Notes under the pieces: model-generated
What the model was told of the DNA's origin: nothing
Seen by the model: only the letters and a program-made list of their open reading frames with translations
Database searches by the model: none
Assembly: GCA_018823835.1 (NCBI GenBank)
Contig: JAHJHT010000006.1
Coordinates: 38,988-102,987 of the forward strand
Length of the DNA: 64,000 bases
Direction: 5' to 3'
Source: Alphaproteobacteria bacterium
Lineage (GTDB): Bacteria > Pseudomonadota > Alphaproteobacteria > Rhizobiales > Rhizobiaceae
Made by a program: the position numbers and the translations under genes
Shown here: one piece after another, positions 59,526 to 64,000 of the stretch
Position numbering within the stretch: position 1 is the first letter of the stretch
Layout: the number at the start of each line of letters is the position of its first letter

Positions 59526-60473
59526 ATGTTCACGGGTCTAGACATCATCATACCGGTGCTTGTGGTCCTTGTGCTGCTGGTGATCTTCACCGGCATCAAG
59601 ACCGTGCCCCAGGGCTTCAACTATACGGTCGAGCGCTTCGGTCGCTACACCAACACGCTGTCCCCCGGCCTCAACATCATCATCCCCTTCGTCGACCGCA
59701 TCGGCGCCAGGATGAACATGATGGAGCAGGTGCTCGACGTGCCGACGCAGGAGGTCATCACCCGCGACAACGCCATCGTGGCGGTCGACGGCGTTGCCTT
59801 CTACCAGGTGCTGAACGCGCCGCAGGCCGCCTACCAGGTGTCGGGCCTCGAGAACGCCATCCTCAACCTCACCATGACCAACATCCGCTCGGTGATGGGC
59901 TCGATGGACCTCGACGAGCTGCTGTCCAACCGCGACACGATCAACGAGCGGCTGCTCAGGATCGTCGACGAGGCGGCGAGCCCGTGGGGCATCAAGATGA
60001 CGCGCGTCGAGATCAAGGACATCAACCCGCCGGCCAACCTCGTCGATTCCATGGCCCGCCAGATGATGGCGGAGCGCAACAAGCGAGCCCAGATTCTCGA
60101 GGCGGAGGGCCTGAAGCAGGCGCAGGTGCTGGAAGCCGAGGGACGCCGCGAGGCCGCCTTCCGCGACGCCGAGGCGCGCGAGCGTGCCGCCGAGGCCGAG
60201 GCGCGCGCCACCCAGGTGGTGTCGGAAGCCATCGCCAAGGGCGACGTGCAGGCGATCAACTACTTCGTGGCGCAGAGATACACCGAGGCGCTGGCCAAGA
60301 TCGGCTCGGCCCCCAACAGCAAGATCGTGCTGATGCCGATGGAGGCATCGTCGCTGGTCGGCTCTCTCGGCGGTATCGGTGCGATCGCCAAGGAAGTGTT
60401 TCGCGATGGAGGCACTGCCGGTTCGCAGCGGCAGGCAGCGCGCCCGCCGGTGATCCGTCCGGAAGAAAACTAG
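59526..60473 (+). CDS. qmcA: SPFH/stomatin-like membrane protein (QmcA type)
   Basis: 315 residues. One N-terminal membrane segment (about 4-25) anchors an SPFH domain ([33 protein letters not shown]...) and a long charged coiled coil ([52 protein letters not shown]). Such proteins form oligomeric microdomains, often with an NfeD partner and the FtsH protease. The NfeD gene follows 15 bases later, so the pair is an operon. GGGGGAG before the ATG at 59526 decides the start. Confidence 0.93.
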   Translation: MFTGLDIIIPVLVVLVLLVIFTGIKTVPQGFNYTVERFGRYTNTLSPGLNIIIPFVDRIGARMNMMEQVLDVPTQEVITRDNAIVAVDGVAFYQVLNAPQAAYQVSGLENAILNLTMTNIRSVMGSMDLDELLSNRDTINERLLRIVDEAASPWGIKMTRVEIKDINPPANLVDSMARQMMAERNKRAQILEAEGLKQAQVLEAEGRREAAFRDAEARERAAEAEARATQVVSEAIAKGDVQAINYFVAQRYTEALAKIGSAPNSKIVLMPMEASSLVGSLGGIGAIAKEVFRDGGTAGSQRQAARPPVIRPEEN

Positions 60474-60488
60474 CGGAGCGCGGCGGCC

Positions 60489-60953
60489 ATGCTGGAACGC
60501 ATCTTCGGAGAGCTCGGTCCCTGGAACTGGATGGTTCTGGGCTTCGTGCTGCTGGCGCTCGAAATACTGGTGCCGGGAGTCTTCCTGCTGTGGATCGGGC
60601 TTGCAGCGCTGATCGTCGGCGCGCTGTCGCTGATGCTATGGGAAGCCAGCTTCTGGGTCTGGGAATTCCAGGTCGTGGTTTTCCTGGCTCTGTCGCTGGT
60701 ATCGGCCTTTGCCGGCAAGAAGATCATGAGCGGGCGCGGCAATGACAGCGACCAGCCGTTGCTCAACAAGCGCGGAGCCCAGCTGATCGGCCGCACCGCG
60801 ACGTTGAGCGAGCCGATCACCAACGGGCGCGGGCGCATAAAGATCGGGGACACGATGTGGCGCGTTGCCGGGCCCGACCTGCCGGCCGGCACGACGGTGA
60901 GGGTCACCTCGGCGGCCGATCTCGATCTGGAACTGGTGGTGGAACCCGTCTGA
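60489..60953 (+). CDS. NfeD family membrane protein
   Basis: 154 residues. Three hydrophobic segments (about 13-33, 35-52 and 55-75) precede a small C-terminal OB-fold domain (GRTATLSEPITNGRGRIKIGDTMWRVAGPDLPAGTTVRVT), the standard short NfeD (NfeD1b) layout. It forms a pair with the upstream SPFH protein. The stop codon lies inside a hairpin shared with the convergent kdsD end. Confidence 0.92.
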   Translation: MLERIFGELGPWNWMVLGFVLLALEILVPGVFLLWIGLAALIVGALSLMLWEASFWVWEFQVVVFLALSLVSAFAGKKIMSGRGNDSDQPLLNKRGAQLIGRTATLSEPITNGRGRIKIGDTMWRVAGPDLPAGTTVRVTSAADLDLELVVEPV

Positions 60954-60966
60954 CGGAAACCGTCAG
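60950..60966. terminator. Hairpin covering both convergent stop codons
   Basis: CTGACGG (60950-60956), loop AAA, CCGTCAG (60960-60966). The stem includes the NfeD TGA on one strand and the kdsD TGA on the other. It is short and lacks a T tract. Confidence 0.4.
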
Positions 60967-61961
60967 GCTGCGCCGATACGCAGCAGGTCGTGGAAATGGA
61001 CGATGCCGACCGGCCTTTCGTCCTCGACCACGACGAGCGCGCTGATGTCGTTCTCGTTGAGGATGGCGAGCGCCGCGCTCGCCATGATCTGCGGCCGGAC
61101 CGTCTTCGGCAGCCGTGTCATGATGTCGTCGACAATGCACTCGGCAAGATTGCGCTCGAGATTGCGCGCCAGATCGCCGTCGGTGACGATGCCGGCCAGC
61201 CTGCCCTCCCCGTCGATGACGCAGACGCAGCCGAACCGCTTGCGCGACAGGACTTTCACGGCTTCCGGCAGCATCGTGCCGAGGCCGACCAGCGGCAGGT
61301 CGTCGCCATCATGCATGATCTCGGCGACCTGGGTCAGGTTTGCGCCGAGCTGCCCGCCCGGGTGAAGGTCGCGGAAATGATCGGGCGTGAAGCCGCGCGC
61401 CTCGAGCAGCGCGACGGCAAGCGCATCGCCCACGACCAGCTGCAGCAGCGTCGAGGTGGTCGGCGCCAGGCCATGCGGGCAGGCCTCGGGCGTGCGCGGC
61501 AATTGCAGCACGACGTCGGATTCGCGCGCCAGCGCCGAAGTCTCGCCGGCGGTGATGGCAATCAGCGGAATGCCGAAGCGGCGCGCATAGGCGATGATGC
61601 CCTTCAGTTCCTGCGTCTCGCCCGACCACGACATGGCGAGAATGGCATCGTCGCGCGCGATCATGCCGAGATCGCCATGGTTGGCTTCGGCCGGATGAAC
61701 GAAAAAGGCCGGCGTGCCGGTGGAGGCGAAGGTGGCGGCGATCTTGGCGCCGACATGGCCGCTCTTGCCGACGCCGGTGACGATGATGCGGCCCTTGATG
61801 GCGGCGATCAGCTCGACCGCATGGGCGAAGGGCTCGGCCATGCCGTTGCGCAGCGCCGCCTCCAGCGTCGCGACGCCTGCCTGCTCGGTGGCGACGGTGC
61901 GGAGCGCCGAGGCAATCGACGCCGCGCGGTCCGGCTTCTTCTTCAGCGATCCCGAATGCAT
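60963..61961 (-). CDS. kdsD: Arabinose-5-phosphate isomerase (KdsD/KpsF type)
   Basis: 332 residues. An N-terminal SIS domain (about 45-180) contains IIVTGVGKSGHVGAKIAATFASTGTPAFFVHPAEANHGDLGMI and AMSWSGETQELKGIIAYARRFGIPLIAITA. Two CBS domains follow (about 210-265 and 280-332). It interconverts ribulose-5-phosphate and arabinose-5-phosphate, the first step towards KDO for lipopolysaccharide. Divergent from the outer-membrane protein gene. Confidence 0.94.
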   Translation of the reverse strand: MHSGSLKKKPDRAASIASALRTVATEQAGVATLEAALRNGMAEPFAHAVELIAAIKGRIIVTGVGKSGHVGAKIAATFASTGTPAFFVHPAEANHGDLGMIARDDAILAMSWSGETQELKGIIAYARRFGIPLIAITAGETSALARESDVVLQLPRTPEACPHGLAPTTSTLLQLVVGDALAVALLEARGFTPDHFRDLHPGGQLGANLTQVAEIMHDGDDLPLVGLGTMLPEAVKVLSRKRFGCVCVIDGEGRLAGIVTDGDLARNLERNLAECIVDDIMTRLPKTVRPQIMASAALAILNENDISALVVVEDERPVGIVHFHDLLRIGAA

Positions 61962-62105
61962 GGCTGATGCGATTACCGCGTCGCGGCGCGGCTGTCCAAC
62001 AGTATCGCAGCGTCTTGGGCCCTCCGCTTCAACGCTCCGTTAACCATCCCGATTTACGGTTCGGTAAGCATGGCGTTTCGGCGCCTTCAATCCAGTCAGG
62101 TGACG

Positions 62106-63695
62106 ATGTCCCGGGTACGCCCTGAAGCCAGACCACGCTGCCGCACGGGAGCGCTCCCTGCCCTGCTGCTCGCAGCCGGCGTGGCCGGCCTGACGTCGCC
62201 GGCCGCCGCACAGCTACGCGGCACGGTCGCGGGGGACGACAGCTCCATCATCTACGCAAACGGCGTCCCACAGGACGGCCAAGAGACAGGCCTGCCGCAG
62301 CCGAGTTACCAGCCATTCAGCGCCGGCGCCGTTCCGGACGAGGCGGCAGACGGCGAGAACGATCCTGCCGGCGACCTCAATGCGGAAGCGGAGCCCGCCG
62401 AGCCGGCGCGGCCGCAGAATGCCGCGCCAGATGGCGAAACCGACGAAACGGTGACCGGCACGGTGCGCGAACCAACCATCGATTCGGTCGAAGACCTGCC
62501 GCTCGACGGGGGTGCTGCCCGCGCCGGGGCGATCGAGGGACTGAATGCAGAGCCCGAGGAGGCACCCTTCGAGGCGCCGGGCATCCGCATGGGCAGCTTC
62601 GTCCTGCGGCCGTCGGTCGAACAGGGCCTGACGGCCACCTCCAACGCCGATTCGAGCACCACGGGTGGCTCGGCGGTGCTGTCGGAGACGACGCTTCGGC
62701 TCAACGCGGTCTCGGACTGGGCGAGCAACTCGCTGACCATCGACGCCTATGGCGTCTATCGCAAGACGCTGTCGGGCGACGAGGTCGAGGACGGCGCGGC
62801 CGGCATCGACGCGACGCTGCAGCTCGACCTCGGCAATGACTACCGCGCAACGGCGACGCTGGGCTATGCAATGGCGCCGGAATCGGCGGCTTCCCCGGTC
62901 GTCATCGTCGGCGCGGCATCGGAACCGCTGCGCCAGACGGTCACCGGCAGCCTGGCGCTGGAAAAGGATGTCGGCAAGGCGCGCTTCAGGATCACCGGCG
63001 GCATCGCGGACGACAGCTACGGCGACGCCGATCTGGAGGGCGGCGGCACGCTGTCTCAGCAGGATCGCGACGCGACGCTCTACACGCTGGCGCTGCGCGC
63101 CGGCTACGAGATTTCGCCCGCGCTGACCCCCTTCATCGAGACGGAAATCGGGAGAAACCTCTACGACCTCGAGGTCGACAGCGCCGGCTATGCCCGTTCA
63201 TCGGACCAGTTCGCGGTGCGCGGCGGCCTGGCCTTCGACCTCGGCGAAAAACTCTCCGGCGAAGTATCGGCAGGCTGGGTGTCGGAAGATTTCGACGATC
63301 CTCGCCTGCGCACCATCTCGACGCCCTCCTTCGGCGGCGAGCTTGCATGGTCGCCAATGCGCGGCACGATGGTCGGCCTGTCCGGGCTGACAACGCTCGA
63401 AGGCACGACAACGCCCGGCGAGAGCGGGTCGGTTCTCTATTCCGGCGCGCTGTCGGTGGAGCGCGAGATGCGCGCCAACCTGACAGGCAACGCGATTCTC
63501 GGCGCAGGCTTGCGCAACTATTCGGGTTCGGACGGCCGCGACCTGATCTTCAATGCCGAGGCGGGGCTGACCTGGTGGCTGAACCGCTATGCCGGCGTGA
63601 CCACCCGGGTCAGGCACGAGCGGGTTGAAAGCAACCTGGGCGACCGCGATTCCCAGACCAACAGCGTCTTTCTCGGCCTGAAGGTGCAGCGCTAG
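62106..63695 (+). CDS. Outer-membrane beta-barrel protein (BBP2-like)
   Basis: 529 residues. The signal peptide (about 1-36, ending SPAAA-Q) is followed by an acidic, Glu/Ala/Pro-rich region (about 40-160). A C-terminal ~350-residue section of alternating hydrophobic strands follows: SFVLRPSVEQGLTATSNADSST, YRATATLGYAM, TPFIETEIGRNLYDLE and others. It ends VFLGLKVQR, with a terminal basic residue rather than Phe. This is the pattern of the uncharacterised outer-membrane beta-barrel 2 group of rhizobia, perhaps linked to polysaccharide export. The ATG at 62106 follows AGGTG and gives a compact signal; ATG 62070 is an alternative. Confidence 0.8.
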   Translation: MSRVRPEARPRCRTGALPALLLAAGVAGLTSPAAAQLRGTVAGDDSSIIYANGVPQDGQETGLPQPSYQPFSAGAVPDEAADGENDPAGDLNAEAEPAEPARPQNAAPDGETDETVTGTVREPTIDSVEDLPLDGGAARAGAIEGLNAEPEEAPFEAPGIRMGSFVLRPSVEQGLTATSNADSSTTGGSAVLSETTLRLNAVSDWASNSLTIDAYGVYRKTLSGDEVEDGAAGIDATLQLDLGNDYRATATLGYAMAPESAASPVVIVGAASEPLRQTVTGSLALEKDVGKARFRITGGIADDSYGDADLEGGGTLSQQDRDATLYTLALRAGYEISPALTPFIETEIGRNLYDLEVDSAGYARSSDQFAVRGGLAFDLGEKLSGEVSAGWVSEDFDDPRLRTISTPSFGGELAWSPMRGTMVGLSGLTTLEGTTTPGESGSVLYSGALSVEREMRANLTGNAILGAGLRNYSGSDGRDLIFNAEAGLTWWLNRYAGVTTRVRHERVESNLGDRDSQTNSVFLGLKVQR

Positions 63696-63702
63696 ACGCG
63701 CA

Positions 63703-64000
63703 TCAGCGGGCGCCGGCGCGGCGTTCCAGCGGCTTCAGCTCATCGAGCATGCGGCCGATGACCTCGGCCATCGAATCGTGCATGTCCGGCCGCCACAGGG
63801 CGAAGGCGACATTGGCCTCGACGAAGCCTTCCGGCGAGCCGCAGTCGAAGGTGCGCCCACGGTAGTGGTAGCCGTGGAATTTCTGCTCCTTCTCGAGCTT
63901 CAGCATGGCATCGGTCAGCTGGATCTCGTTGCCGGCGCCGCGCTCCTGGTTCTCCAGCACCTTGAAGATCTCCGGCTGCAATATGTAGCGGCCGTTGATG
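63703..64000 (-). CDS. galU: UTP-glucose-1-phosphate uridylyltransferase, C-terminal part
   Basis: The last ~98 residues; the 5' part is outside the window. The visible sequence [34 protein letters not shown], followed by [28 protein letters not shown], is the conserved C-terminal part of GalU, with the catalytic-site G-x-E-I-Q-L-T-D and D-C-G-x-P-x-G blocks. It makes UDP-glucose for exopolysaccharide, LPS and cyclic glucan. Convergent with the outer-membrane barrel gene, eight bases between stops. Confidence 0.93.
   Translation of the reverse strand, partial: INGRYILQPEIFKVLENQERGAGNEIQLTDAMLKLEKEQKFHGYHYRGRTFDCGSPEGFVEANVAFALWRPDMHDSMAEVIGRMLDELKPLERRAGAR

Noticed and set aside
1..64000. 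CRISPR arrays, tRNA/rRNA genes, transposases and phage genes
   Set aside because: Read-through of intergenic regions showed no spaced direct repeats, no cloverleaf-like sequences with CCA-type ends and no such proteins; a covariance-model scan would be needed to exclude small RNAs.

Overview
The window is high-GC chromosomal DNA from an alphaproteobacterium of the Hyphomicrobiales (Rhizobiales), probably Mesorhizobium, Aminobacter or another Phyllobacteriaceae relative. This rests on an Omp10-type lipoprotein, an IalB-family protein, homospermidine synthase, HWE-type sensor kinases, several FCD-type GntR regulators, and a long palindromic intergenic repeat of a kind common in this order. The exact genus is an inference. 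I saw no tRNA, rRNA, CRISPR, phage genes or transposase.

Layout. 0-4.6 kb: end of a KDPG aldolase gene, a DUF883-like membrane protein, a class III cyclase with an N-terminal cysteine cluster, two tiny membrane proteins (one of 30 aa) and a PAS-PAS-GAF HWE kinase. 4.9-10 kb: TRAP transporter operon (dctP, dctQ, dctM) continuing into an RraA-like aldolase, a GntR/FCD regulator and an SDR dehydrogenase. 10-13 kb: small proteins and a TadG-like VWA protein. 13-18 kb: a fumarylpyruvate hydrolase-like gene divergent from a GntR regulator and a four-gene ABC importer. 18-20.6 kb: IalB-like protein and a YadA-type trimeric autotransporter, preceded by an AT-rich regulatory island. 21-24 kb: tripartite tricarboxylate transporter with TctA and TctB fused. 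24-26.8 kb: a coupled methyltransferase/ATP-grasp pair divergent from a class III cyclase that carries a YHS domain. 26.8-30.7 kb: a reverse-strand run (HD protein, SDR, frameshifted GST, CBS protein, cupin, NmrA-like reductase) divergent from a winged-helix/TolB-like/TPR regulator. 32.7-35.8 kb: bphO-bphP, a complete red-light photoreceptor module. 35.9-39.3 kb: DUF882 protein and a sigma-54 activator. 39.4-43.2 kb: PepF peptidase, a MITE-like repeat, pabB and pabC. 43.3-49 kb: GGDEF-EAL protein, DUF924, DUF3445, a hypothetical and ilvD. 49-54.8 kb: small proteins, a second winged-helix/TolB/TPR regulator, homospermidine synthase, Omp10 and a PaaK-like ligase. 54.9-64 kb: 5'-nucleotidase with a LysM tail, ferrochelatase, FAD oxidoreductase, SPFH/NfeD pair, kdsD, an outer-membrane beta-barrel protein and the end of galU.

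Themes. Three unrelated organic-acid uptake systems (TRAP, ABC/NMT1, TTT) lie within 19 kb. In the TRAP and ABC operons a GC-rich hairpin follows the binding-protein gene, as expected if that gene is expressed above its permeases. Signalling is dense: two class III cyclases, two HWE kinases (one a phytochrome), a GGDEF-EAL protein, an NtrC-type activator and two paralogous TPR regulators.

The least explained parts are the ATP-grasp/methyltransferase couple with its divergent YHS-cyclase, the AT-rich island with a 23-bp palindrome before the adhesin, and the isolated 16-bp palindrome upstream of ilvD.
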